Source: a virus
Reading direction: 5' to 3' (one strand)
Virus record (IMG/VR): IMGVR_UViG_3300007351_000031
Span: 1 to 40,869 of that record
DNA length: 40,869 nucleotides
Position numbers and translations under genes: made by a program. This document shows, in pieces, positions 14,273 through 21,343 of this stretch (position 1 is the first letter of the stretch; each line of letters opens with the position of its first letter). The notes below the pieces were generated by a model. The model ran no database searches. It was not told the DNA's origin and saw only the letters and a program-made list of their open reading frames with translations.

Positions 14273-14361
14273 AGCAATCGCTCTGAGATCATGAAAGCGA
14301 AACCAGCGAGCATGAGCGCGCCGGAAGCGAAAACGGGAAGCCAGAAGGATTGAGGCGTCAT
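14269..14361 (-). CDS. 30-residue single-TM peptide
   Basis: ATG 14361 overlaps the stop of the cro-like gene (ATGA) and the stop overlaps the next start (GTGA). It reads MTPQSFWLPVFASGALMLAG then FAFMISERLL: one hydrophobic helix (about 6-25). Too short for the usual gene finders. Function unknown. Confidence 0.5.
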   Translation of the reverse strand: MTPQSFWLPVFASGALMLAGFAFMISERLL

Positions 14362-14585
14362 GATTGCGCGGGCTCCAATATCGTCTGGATGTTGCGCGCC
14401 TTGCCGCGTCCGCCGATCGGATAGAAATCATCGGCCGTCAGCGCGCCTGCTGTTTTTTGGATAATTGGGAGACGCCATTTGTGCGGCACGCCGCGCCGAC
14501 GCCATTTCTTGCTCGCCTGCGGGCTCACGCACAAAGCGCGTGCTGCCCCTTCGATCAATTCCCACCTGGTTTGTTCGTCCATCAT
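14358..14585 (-). CDS. Cro-like repressor
   Basis: 75 residues from ATG 14585 (MMDEQTRWELIEGAARALCV). Residues ~8-50 ('IEGAARALCVSPQASKKWRRRGVPHKW') fit the Cro/YdaS-type helix-turn-helix, where 'SPQASKKWRRRGVP' is the turn and recognition helix. It is divergent from the repressor gene and first in the leftward early operon. The promoter -10 (14593-14598) places the transcription start at or next to the ATG, and there is no ribosome site, so the message is probably leaderless. The longer frame to 14606 would start inside the promoter and is rejected. Confidence 0.8.
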   Translation of the reverse strand: MMDEQTRWELIEGAARALCVSPQASKKWRRRGVPHKWRLPIIQKTAGALTADDFYPIGGRGKARNIQTILEPAQS

Positions 14586-14592
14586 AATGATG

Positions 14593-14622
14593 ATTATGGG
14601 GGACACATCGTCCCTTTGTCAA
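14593..14622 (-). promoter_or_regulatory. Leftward early promoter (PR-like)
   Basis: Minus strand TTGACA (14622-14617), an 18-bp spacer and CATAAT (14598-14593). Operator GGGAC-ACATC-GTCCC (14600-14614) fills the spacer, so bound repressor would block RNA polymerase. Drives the cro-like gene, and through it the replication operon. Confidence 0.85.
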
Positions 14623-14637
14623 GGGACAACCCATCCC
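14600..14637. promoter_or_regulatory. Operator pair left of the repressor gene
   Basis: GGGAC-ACATC-GTCCC (14600-14614) is a perfect 5+5 palindrome. GGGAC-AACCC-ATCCC (14623-14637) has one mismatch and starts 23 bp later. The same motif and the same 23-bp spacing recur at 14973-15010. Confidence 0.85.
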
Positions 14638-14660
14638 GATACGCGGGCGATGAAATTCGC

Positions 14661-14672
14661 TAGCATATTCAA
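14661..14672 (+). promoter_or_regulatory. Likely repressor-maintenance promoter -10 and leaderless start
   Basis: TAGCAT (14661-14666) lies seven bases before the repressor ATG at 14673. There is no ribosome site and no good -35. This resembles lambda PRM, a weak promoter helped by repressor bound next to it and giving a leaderless message. Confidence 0.4.
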
Positions 14673-14963
14673 ATGCCTAAGAAATCTAACGAAGAGCTTG
14701 CATATGATGCGGCGATCATCGAACGCACGCGCGAGTGCAGAGAAAAGCGCACGCCTTGGAAGGGGCCGCGAATGGCAGAACTCCTCGGAGTCCCCTATGA
14801 GACCTACAAGAAATATGAGAGCCGCACGGCTATCCCTCCGCATTTATATGATCGATTTTGCGCCCTCGTTGGCGTGTCAATAGATTATTTTGTGACTGGA
14901 GAAGAGGCAAATCGGGTGGTTGCTCAACGCAAAATTATTGAAAACATTAGAAGAACAAAATAA
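14673..14963 (+). CDS. CI-like lysogeny repressor (XRE family)
   Basis: 96 residues. 'KGPRMAELLGVPYETYKKYESRTAIPPHLYDRFCALVG' (about 30-68) is an XRE helix-turn-helix with recognition helix 'PYETYKKYES'. It is preceded by a charged helix and followed by 'IDYFVTGE', the usual end of this domain. No S24 autoprotease domain is present, so induction is not by simple RecA-stimulated self-cleavage. The gene is flanked on both sides by pairs of identical-type operators and is divergent from the cro-like gene, which identifies it as the immunity repressor. Confidence 0.85.
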   Translation: MPKKSNEELAYDAAIIERTRECREKRTPWKGPRMAELLGVPYETYKKYESRTAIPPHLYDRFCALVGVSIDYFVTGEEANRVVAQRKIIENIRRTK

Positions 14964-14972
14964 CTCAAAAAA

Positions 14973-15010
14973 GGGACAGTTTGTCCTTGACTTTAGGGAC
15001 GTATGGTCCC
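14973..15010. promoter_or_regulatory. Operator pair right of the repressor gene
   Basis: GGGAC-AGTTT-GTCCT (14973-14987) and GGGAC-GTATG-GTCCC (14996-15010) start 23 bp apart, the same spacing as the left pair. The second lies wholly between the -35 and -10 of the rightward promoter. Confidence 0.85.
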
Positions 15011-15016
15011 CATACT
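14987..15016 (+). promoter_or_regulatory. Rightward early promoter (PL-like)
   Basis: TTGACT (14987-14992), an 18-bp spacer holding operator 14996-15010, then CATACT (15011-15016). It opens the long plus-strand operon starting at 15053 and mirrors the leftward promoter in design. Confidence 0.8.
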
Positions 15017-15052
15017 CGTCTCCATACCGCAAAGCGGATGGAGGTGAGGATA

Positions 15053-15414
15053 ATGAATATCGACCAATTGACGATTGGCCAGGCAAAAGAACTGGCTGCC
15101 ATGTTTGGCGCGCAGAAGGCTTCCTCTTCCCGCGTCGAAGGAGATGGCCGCGCGGTTATCGTCAGAGCGCATAATGCTGGAGTCCATTATGGCAAGCTCA
15201 TTGCCTATGATGGGCGCACGGTTTGGCTGAAGGATTCCCGCCGCATGTGGAAATGGCAAGCCATGGAAGGCGTGTCATTGAGCGGCTGTGCGTCGATCGG
15301 CATAGACGCCAGCAAATCCAGAATCGAACCGACCGTTTCCAGCATCGCCATTTTGGATGCGTGCGAGATCATTGATTGCACGCCTGCTGCCGCCGCCACC
15401 ATCGAGGCAGCGTG

Positions 15415-15415
<1 letters not shown>
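15053..15415 (+). CDS. DUF6948-like phage protein
   Basis: 120 residues from ATG 15053, preceded by GGAGGTGAGG; the upstream frame runs through the promoter and is rejected. 'AVIVRAHNAGVHYGKLIAYDGRTVWLKDSRRMWKW' matches the small phage family in which 'VRT.SAGVH.G.L....G..V.LKDARRIW.W' is conserved (DUF6948 in my recollection). It is a compact beta-rich domain of unknown role, usual in early operons. Ends TGATG, coupled to the repeat gene. Confidence 0.75.
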
Positions 15416-16107
<692 letters not shown>

Positions 16108-16129
16108 TCGCAAAGCGGATGGGGAAGAG

Positions 16130-16351
16130 ATGGCGCAATCCCACAAACTCACCAAAGGCCAGCGCGAGGCGCTGAAGAAGATCGCCAAGGGCGATGGCTA
16201 TTTCCATCGCAACACAGGCGCGCGGCTTGAGGATGCTCGGCTAGCTGTTCCTCAGTCTTTTTCTTCCAGCATTTGGCGCAACGCTGCGCGCTGGCGTCTG
16301 ACGGCCTTTGGCGCTGCCGCGCTCGCCCAAGAAAGCGAGGCGACGCCATGA
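16130..16351 (+). CDS. Small hypothetical protein
   Basis: 73 residues from ATG 16130 with GGGGAAG upstream: MAQSHKLTKGQREALKKIAK then 'GYFHRNTGARLEDARLAVPQSFSSSIWRNAARWRLTAFGAAAL'. The last part resembles the end of short winged-helix-like proteins where 'LT.FG..AL' closes a DNA-binding or protein-binding domain. The longer frame running through the hexamer array is an artefact. Ends ATGA with the next gene. Confidence 0.65.
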   Translation: MAQSHKLTKGQREALKKIAKGDGYFHRNTGARLEDARLAVPQSFSSSIWRNAARWRLTAFGAAALAQESEATP

Positions 16352-16722
16352 ACGTCCAAGTCTTCGACGCCGTAAAAAGCACTTTCAACGGCTTCTGCAA
16401 CCCGCCAACGGCGCAGATGGCGGCGTTCGTCCGGGAGACGGACGAGCTTCGCGACCATGCAGAAGACGCCGCCGAATGCGCGCTGACCAGCGCGCGACGT
16501 TTGGGATTTGAGGCCCAACGTCACGTAGGAGAACTAATTAAAGATGAGGTTCACGAATATTTGATCGCGACGGGGCTGTTCATGGAAGGCGCGAGCGTTC
16601 CTGCGGGGCTTTTCCAGTATGCCTGGCGTGAGATTAATTGGACAGAAATCGCGGCTGAATTTTATTGGGCGGCGTCAGATAGGCGCGACGCGCAATTAGA
16701 GGAGCAACAAACACATGCTTAG
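16348..16722 (+). CDS. Small hypothetical protein
   Basis: 124 residues from ATG 16348, coupled by ATGA to the previous gene. Mostly helical and acidic (MNVQVFDAVKSTFNGFCNPP..., 'DELRDHAEDAAECALTSARRLG', 'WREINWTEIAAEFYWAASDRR'). No membrane segment and no recognised motif. Part of the rightward early operon. Confidence 0.65.
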   Translation: MNVQVFDAVKSTFNGFCNPPTAQMAAFVRETDELRDHAEDAAECALTSARRLGFEAQRHVGELIKDEVHEYLIATGLFMEGASVPAGLFQYAWREINWTEIAAEFYWAASDRRDAQLEEQQTHA

Positions 16723-16828
16723 CATACTCGCACTTGCCGCACCTCTTATCGTGTTTGTTTGTTGCGTTTGCATCGTCGAGTCGGAGCCAAAGGCTCGGAT
16801 CGCGCACGTTCCTCAAAAGAAAGGGTGA
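16715..16828 (+). CDS. 37-residue membrane peptide (copy 1 of a duplicated cassette)
   Basis: ATG 16715 overlaps the previous gene. One TM segment (about 2-20, 'LSILALAAPLIVFVCCVCIV') is followed by 'ESEPKARIAHVPQKKG'. The end resembles the peptide at 17429 and the junction with the next gene is repeated exactly (21 bp), so the two arose by duplication. Confidence 0.55.
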   Translation: MLSILALAAPLIVFVCCVCIVESEPKARIAHVPQKKG

Positions 16829-16831
16829 GCA

Positions 16832-17059
16832 ATGAGCGCATATAATCATCTCCATATACATGGAGATATAACAATCAATGAGCGCCACCAAGATACATGC
16901 GCCGTTTTTGAATTTGGCGACGCTAGTGAATATGGCGGCCCGAAATCAATCATTTTCGTTGACGGCGACGCCGTTAAAATCAATCGCGTCAGGCGCGCAG
17001 TTGCGGCGTTTCGCGCCATCATGAATGAAGATCAATCCCAACCCGAGGCAGCGGAGTGA
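16832..17059 (+). CDS. Small hypothetical protein
   Basis: 75 residues (MSAYNHLHIHGDITINERHQ). Beta-rich first half with 'CAVFEFGD' and 'SIIFVDGDAVKINRVRRAVAAF', then an acidic tail. Ribosome site AAAGGGTGA. No known domain; it follows the first membrane-peptide cassette. Confidence 0.6.
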   Translation: MSAYNHLHIHGDITINERHQDTCAVFEFGDASEYGGPKSIIFVDGDAVKINRVRRAVAAFRAIMNEDQSQPEAAE

Positions 17060-17087
17060 GCGCCAATCAGCGAAAGGATCAATAGAC

Positions 17088-17432
17088 ATGTCAATCTATA
17101 GGCTATCGTTCGATATCGACAGCAGCGAGAAGCTGGGAACGATCATTGCGGCTCTCGCTAATGAGGGTGTCACTTTCCATGTAAGCGAGTATGGAGAAAG
17201 AACAAGCCAAAAGACCCAGCCGAAGTCATTCCGCGACCCGAACAACAGCCGCGCCGCGAAGATCGTATTCGACAACACGCCTATTGGCGGAAAACTCGAT
17301 TTAGCAAAATGTCGCGATCAATTGGAGGCCGCAGGATTTGCCGCGTCAACTCTGTCGCCTACGATGTCTAGATTGTGCCAAGGTGGTTGGTTCAAGCGTC
17401 ATGACGATAATTCGTTGGAGCGAATTCGATGA
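17088..17432 (+). CDS. Hypothetical protein with winged-helix-like C-terminus
   Basis: 114 residues from ATG 17088 (AAAGGA upstream), rather than the frame start at 17025 that overlaps the previous gene. Starts MSIYRLSFDIDSSEKLGTII. The C-terminal 'GGKLDLAKCRDQLEAAGFAASTLSPTMSRLCQGGWFKRHD' reads like a winged helix (helix, turn, 'STLSPTMSRLCQGGWF' as recognition helix and wing). It may bind DNA or be a small regulator; not proven. Confidence 0.6.
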   Translation: MSIYRLSFDIDSSEKLGTIIAALANEGVTFHVSEYGERTSQKTQPKSFRDPNNSRAAKIVFDNTPIGGKLDLAKCRDQLEAAGFAASTLSPTMSRLCQGGWFKRHDDNSLERIR

Positions 17433-17527
17433 TATTTGACCTTTTCCTTATCGAGAGCGCACTTGGAGCTTTAATCATCGAGTCGGAGCGTGTCGCGCAT
17501 GTCATCAAAGGAAAGGGTGAGCAATGA
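17429..17527 (+). CDS. 32-residue membrane-associated peptide (copy 2)
   Basis: ATG 17429 overlaps the previous stop (ATGA) and its own stop overlaps the next start. MIFDLFLIESALGALIIESE then RVAHVIKGKGEQ: one short hydrophobic helix and a basic tail. It is related to the 16715 peptide. Confidence 0.5.
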   Translation: MIFDLFLIESALGALIIESERVAHVIKGKGEQ

Positions 17528-17883
17528 GCGCGGAATTAATGTTGTGGATAGTCATTTTGTCTGTTCTGGCGCCGCCGGACGCCATGGACATTTTCTTCAT
17601 CGCGGTTGCGCCACTCATATTCATCGTCGCATTTTTAATAGAAAGCCAACAATTGGCGCGCGCGGAAGAAATAGCGCGGCGGCGCGGCATAGAAATAAAA
17701 CGCGCGCGCATGGCTGGATTTGAAGAAGGATTTCGCGATGGGAAAGAAGCGGAGCGCGAGAATTTATCAGATGCCTGGCACAATCTTGCGGAATCATATG
17801 CGGCCTTCAGAGACTCCAGACGCGAGCGCTTCACCGTCAACGAATATCTGATCGCCTATCGGCGAGGCGAGGGGGGACGATGA
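17524..17883 (+). CDS. Membrane protein with cytoplasmic helical tail
   Basis: 119 residues. Hydrophobic segments lie near 5-16 and 23-40 ('DIFFIAVAPLIFIVAFLI'), followed by a charged helix with 'ARAEEIARRRGIEIKRARMAGFEEGFRDGKEAE'. Its start region MSAELML follows the exact 21-bp junction that also precedes the 16832 gene. Function unknown. Overlaps the next gene by ATGA. Confidence 0.65.
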   Translation: MSAELMLWIVILSVLAPPDAMDIFFIAVAPLIFIVAFLIESQQLARAEEIARRRGIEIKRARMAGFEEGFRDGKEAERENLSDAWHNLAESYAAFRDSRRERFTVNEYLIAYRRGEGGR

Positions 17884-18845
17884 GCGACATTTGGGAATTT
17901 TGGCGGCGTTCGCTTCTCGGCGAGAAGCCTGAAACAACGCCTGGGACGCCTCACGCCGGTTTCTATCGCGACCGCAGTTCGCGCGCCGTGGCGATTTGGA
18001 AAGATGGCGAGCAATGGGTGTGCTCCGTGACGAGTGGCTATTGCCCTCGCCACAAAGATGAGATCGACGAACTTTTCGGCTTCGTCTGTCGTGCGCCAAT
18101 CACGCGCGAACTTTTCATGCACATCAAAAACGGCGGGGGCTGGCCTGAGGACGTGCAAATACCGGAGCGCGGCGCCGGCGACAACTCTCAATCTCTCCCG
18201 CCGCACGAGCTTCTGGCGGCGCAGATCAACGATATGATTGACGAGGCGCGTAAATGGCTGGCGTCGATTGGCGGGAAGATTGCAACGCAAGAGCATGCTG
18301 ACAAGGCAGCGAACTTCGCCGGCGCGTTCGGCGAACTTGAGAAGGAAGCCGATAAAGCGCGTAAGAACGAAAAAGAGCCGCACGACAAAGCCGCCAAGGC
18401 CGTGCAAGCGAAATGGTTGCCGGTGATTGAATTGGCAGCAGAGAAGAAATCGTGGCTCAAGAAGGAATTCGAGAAATTCGCGCTCGCCGAAAAACGTCGG
18501 CGCGAGGAAGAAGCGCGACGCCTCGCCGAGGAACAACGCAAGGCGGCCGAGGAAGCCGCACGCGCCGCCGCAGAGAATGGTGAGCCGCCTCCGCAGCCAG
18601 AGGCAATCGAAGAGCCAGCGCCCGTCAAGAACGTCGCCGCTGGCACGCGGGGAACGCGCGTCGCGCTCAAAACCCGTGTGGATTACGTCGTGATCGATCT
18701 GCCGGCGTTCGCCGCGCATCTGGCAGCGCTCGAAAACCCGCCGCCGGAATTTCTTGAAGCCTGCCGCAAGATCGCCAATCGCCTCGGCGCGGCAGGCGCG
18801 AACCCGCCCGGCGTCGAAAAGCGCGTCACAGAATTCGCAGCTTGA
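17880..18845 (+). CDS. Recombination-module protein with central coiled coil
   Basis: 321 residues. Residues 1-95 are a mixed domain with 'GYCPRHKDEIDELF'. Residues 105-225 are long charged helix ('KKSWLKKEFEKFALAEKRRREEEARRLAEEQRKAA'), and a Glu/Pro linker follows. The C-terminal ~70 residues have 'TRGTRVALKTRVDYVVIDLPAFAAHLA', a small domain typical of proteins encoded just before RecT in alphaproteobacterial phages. It probably assists the annealing recombinase, by context. The coding strand has a strong GC bias and leaves a long false frame on the other strand. Confidence 0.7.
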   Translation: MSDIWEFWRRSLLGEKPETTPGTPHAGFYRDRSSRAVAIWKDGEQWVCSVTSGYCPRHKDEIDELFGFVCRAPITRELFMHIKNGGGWPEDVQIPERGAGDNSQSLPPHELLAAQINDMIDEARKWLASIGGKIATQEHADKAANFAGAFGELEKEADKARKNEKEPHDKAAKAVQAKWLPVIELAAEKKSWLKKEFEKFALAEKRRREEEARRLAEEQRKAAEEAARAAAENGEPPPQPEAIEEPAPVKNVAAGTRGTRVALKTRVDYVVIDLPAFAAHLAALENPPPEFLEACRKIANRLGAAGANPPGVEKRVTEFAA

Positions 18846-18854
18846 GGACAGATC

Positions 18855-19715
18855 ATGAGCAACGTTGCGACAATCGAACCGCGCCCACAATTGACCGTAG
18901 GGGCCCGCCCAAGCGCAATAGTCCCTCAGACGATGGATGAGGCGTATCGGCTCGGCAAAGCCATCTGCATGGCCGGCATGGCTCCTAAAGGCATGGACAC
19001 GCCGGAAAAGTGCATGATCGCCATCATGCGCGGGATGGAGGTCGGGCTTACCCCTATGATGGCGCTGGACAAGATCGCCGTCGTTAACGGCCGGCCAACG
19101 ATATGGGGCGACGGTGCCATTGGCCTAGTGCGCGGCTCTGGGCTTTGTGAATGGGTGCGCGAGCGGGTTGAAGGCGATGGCGACGCGCGCACGGCTATCT
19201 GTGAGGCGAAACGGCGCGGAGAGCCTGAGCCGGTAATTCGCCGGTTCAGCGTGTCAGACGCAAAGCGCGCCGGGTTATGGGGCAAACAGGGACCATGGCA
19301 GCAGTTCCCTGATCGTATGCTCCAGATGCGCGCCAGAGCGTTCACGCTGCGCGACGGCTTCGCGGACGTGCTCGGCGGACTCTATCTACGCGAGGAATTG
19401 GACAACGGCGAAGACCGGCGAGAGGCGCAGACGCCGCCCATCCCGCCCGTTCCTAGCATCCAGTCGCCGCCGGCAATCGAACATGTCCCGCCGGAGCCGC
19501 CTATCCCTGATCCTCCATCGTCGCCGGCCAAACGCGAAGCGCCGATCATCGGCAAGCTGCGTGATGCATGCGACGCTGCCGTCGCAGCCAAAGATTCAGA
19601 CGCGCTCGAACGGGCATGGGACGAGATCGTCGCGGACCATATTCAAAGCCTCGACAAGGAGCTTTATGAACATCTGATGGCGATCTACTGCGAAGCAGAG
19701 AAGGCATTCGGATGA
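18855..19715 (+). CDS. recT: RecT-family single-strand annealing protein
   Basis: 286 residues. 'AICMAGMAPKGMDTPEKCMIAIMRGMEVGLTPMMALDKIAVVNGRPTIWGDGAIGL' (about 34-92) and 'KQGPWQQFPDRMLQMRARAFTLRDGFADVLGGLY' (about 138-172) are the conserved core of the RecT group found in rhizobial and related phages. It anneals complementary single strands for homologous recombination and repair of phage DNA. Residues ~185-230 are a Pro-rich linker leading to a C-terminal helical part. It sits between two recombination-associated genes, with the next start overlapping its stop. Confidence 0.9.
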   Translation: MSNVATIEPRPQLTVGARPSAIVPQTMDEAYRLGKAICMAGMAPKGMDTPEKCMIAIMRGMEVGLTPMMALDKIAVVNGRPTIWGDGAIGLVRGSGLCEWVRERVEGDGDARTAICEAKRRGEPEPVIRRFSVSDAKRAGLWGKQGPWQQFPDRMLQMRARAFTLRDGFADVLGGLYLREELDNGEDRREAQTPPIPPVPSIQSPPAIEHVPPEPPIPDPPSSPAKREAPIIGKLRDACDAAVAAKDSDALERAWDEIVADHIQSLDKELYEHLMAIYCEAEKAFG

Positions 19716-20233
19716 AAGTGGCATTGCCTATCGTCGCGCGCTACCAAGGTGAAGGCGTTTTCGAAGCGCTCGGGCGCTCCAAGCGCGACGCTGATCATGA
19801 ATATGTGATTGGCGAAATTTATCGCCTTGAGCGCATCGAGGAACGCTCCGAAGCGTCGCACCGATCGTATTTCGCGGCGATACGCGAGGCGTGGGCGAAT
19901 TTGCCGGAACATTTGGCAGAGAGATTTCCTACGCCGGAGCATCTTCGAAAATACGCGCTTATCCGTTGCGGATATGCGACGCAGCGCCAGCATGTTTGTG
20001 CGTCTAAGGCCGAGGCGCAACGCTTCGCAGCCTTCGTGCGGCCAATTGACGAATATTCAATCGTCACCACGCAAGGGAACATCGTAACGGTATGGACCGC
20101 CTCAAGTCAGTCCTATCGCGCGATGAAAAAGCAACGATTCTTGGAATCGCAGCGCGCCGTTCGTGATTACTGCGCGAGCTTGATCGGCGTGAACGCGGAT
20201 AATCTTCAAGAAAACGCGGGGAAGGCGGCGTGA
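19712..20233 (+). CDS. Conserved recombination-associated phage protein
   Basis: 173 residues. 'SHRSYFAAIREAWANLPEHLAERFPTPEHLRKYALIRCGYA' and 'VRPIDEYSIVTTQGNIVTVWTASSQSYRAMKKQRF' are well known to me from proteins next to RecT in alphaproteobacterial phages. They recall the YbcN/NinB-like group that binds single-stranded DNA, but this link is tentative. Start overlaps recT, end overlaps the zinc-domain gene. Confidence 0.7.
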   Translation: MKVALPIVARYQGEGVFEALGRSKRDADHEYVIGEIYRLERIEERSEASHRSYFAAIREAWANLPEHLAERFPTPEHLRKYALIRCGYATQRQHVCASKAEAQRFAAFVRPIDEYSIVTTQGNIVTVWTASSQSYRAMKKQRFLESQRAVRDYCASLIGVNADNLQENAGKAA

Positions 20234-20439
20234 GCGACGATCATCAATCGACAGTCATCTGCTCTTTCTGTGGCCTACCGTCTACAGACCCGTCGATACG
20301 TTTCACGGTTATCAATAATAAACTCGGCGTCGCAATATGCAATAAATGCGTTAATGTCTGCGCTGATGAAATTAACCGTTATATAGAAAAGCAATATGAT
20401 GATTTTGAAATGGCAATGTCTGAGGCGCACCCATCATGA
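20230..20439 (+). CDS. Stand-alone ClpX-type C4 zinc-binding domain
   Basis: 69 residues. 'CSFCGLPSTDP' (Cys11, Cys14) and 'GVAICNKCVNVCADEI' (Cys37, Cys40) reproduce the four-cysteine N-terminal domain of ClpX. In ClpX that domain dimerises and binds adaptors and some substrates, including lambda O. No AAA+ part is present. A lone copy could compete for ClpX adaptors or join ClpX hexamers, which is inference. The final ~20 residues are acidic helix. It overlaps both neighbours by four bases. Confidence 0.88.
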   Translation: MSDDHQSTVICSFCGLPSTDPSIRFTVINNKLGVAICNKCVNVCADEINRYIEKQYDDFEMAMSEAHPS

Positions 20440-20807
20440 ATAAGCGCCGCAGCATCTCACGTCGCGAACGTCTCGCAATATTCGAGCGCAATGGAGGCCG
20501 GTGCCATCTATGTGAAAGGCAAATCGTCGCTGGAGAGGCATGGGACGTAAGTCACGACAGGCCATTGGCCTTGCTCGGGAAAGATGACGGCGAGAATTTG
20601 AAAATCGCGCATCGCAAATGCCATCGGGAGCATACAGCGACGGACGACATCCCGCGCATCGCCAGGGCCAAGCGACAGAAAATGGCGTCGCTCGGGATCA
20701 AGCGCGCGGGTCAGAAAATCCCGCGACGGCCGAAAACCGAAGGGCCCGCGCGAGACAAGCTGCCACTGCCGCCAAGGCGCGCATTGTTCGAGGATGTGAC
20801 GAGATGA
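20436..20807 (+). CDS. HNH endonuclease
   Basis: 123 residues. A basic N-terminus is followed by 'GRCHLCERQI' (Cys23, Cys26), 'AWDVSHDRPLALLGKDDGENL' (His40-Asp41 and Asn54) and 'AHRKCHREH' (His59, Cys62, His66): a complete HNH core with a CxxC...CxxH zinc site. The tail from about 75 on is basic and Pro-rich. Small HNH proteins of this type act in packaging or as nicking or homing enzymes. Here it sits in the early operon far from terminase, so a recombination or homing role is likelier. Confidence 0.85.
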   Translation: MNKRRSISRRERLAIFERNGGRCHLCERQIVAGEAWDVSHDRPLALLGKDDGENLKIAHRKCHREHTATDDIPRIARAKRQKMASLGIKRAGQKIPRRPKTEGPARDKLPLPPRRALFEDVTR

Positions 20808-21343
20808 CGAAGATAGAATGGGCGCACGCCGGCCTCGGGCGCGGCGAAGCGTTGTCAGCGGAGCGTCTTCGCGAAGCACTTCATTATGATTTTGATACGG
20901 GCACCTGGACATGGATAAGCGCCCCGCATAGTCGCGTTCCTATCGGATCGCGCGCAGGGTCGCTCGATAGCAAAGGATACCTCCGCATCGGTATTGATGG
21001 GAGAGAATATCGATCTCACCGTCTTGCTTGGTTATACATGACAGGAGAATGGCCACCGCATGAAATCGATCACATAAATCTCGACAAACTCGACAATAGG
21101 TGGAGAAATCTTCGTCTCGCGACAGGTTCGCAAAACCAAGCGAACAAATCTCTTTATTCAAACAATAGAAGCGGCGCGAAAGGCGTAGGATGGCATAGAC
21201 GCTCGCGTAAATGGCGCGCGTTCATCCAGAAAAATGGATTCCAAATTCATCTTGGGTGTTTCTCCGCATTCGAGGACGCACGGCGCGCTTATGAGGCTGC
21301 CGCAGAGCAGTTACACGGTGAATTCGCGAGGACTAATCGATGA
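20804..21343 (+). CDS. HNH-AP2 homing endonuclease fused to a DUF5131-like N-terminus
   Basis: 179 residues. The first 15 (MTKIEWAHAGLGRGE) closely match the start of the next gene (MSTKIEWASAGLSKGE). Next come a short region with 'DFDTGTWTWIS' and 'SHRLAWLYMTGEWPPHEIDHINLDKLDNRWRNLRL' (HNH, catalytic 'EIDHIN' at 87-92). A C-terminal AP2-type DNA-binding domain follows ('SGAKGVGWHRRSRKWRAFI', 'GCFSAFEDARRAYEAAA'). This is a typical phage homing endonuclease. The borrowed N-terminus suggests insertion into, or recombination with, the 5' end of a DUF5131 gene. Confidence 0.9.
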   Translation: MTKIEWAHAGLGRGEALSAERLREALHYDFDTGTWTWISAPHSRVPIGSRAGSLDSKGYLRIGIDGREYRSHRLAWLYMTGEWPPHEIDHINLDKLDNRWRNLRLATGSQNQANKSLYSNNRSGAKGVGWHRRSRKWRAFIQKNGFQIHLGCFSAFEDARRAYEAAAEQLHGEFARTNR

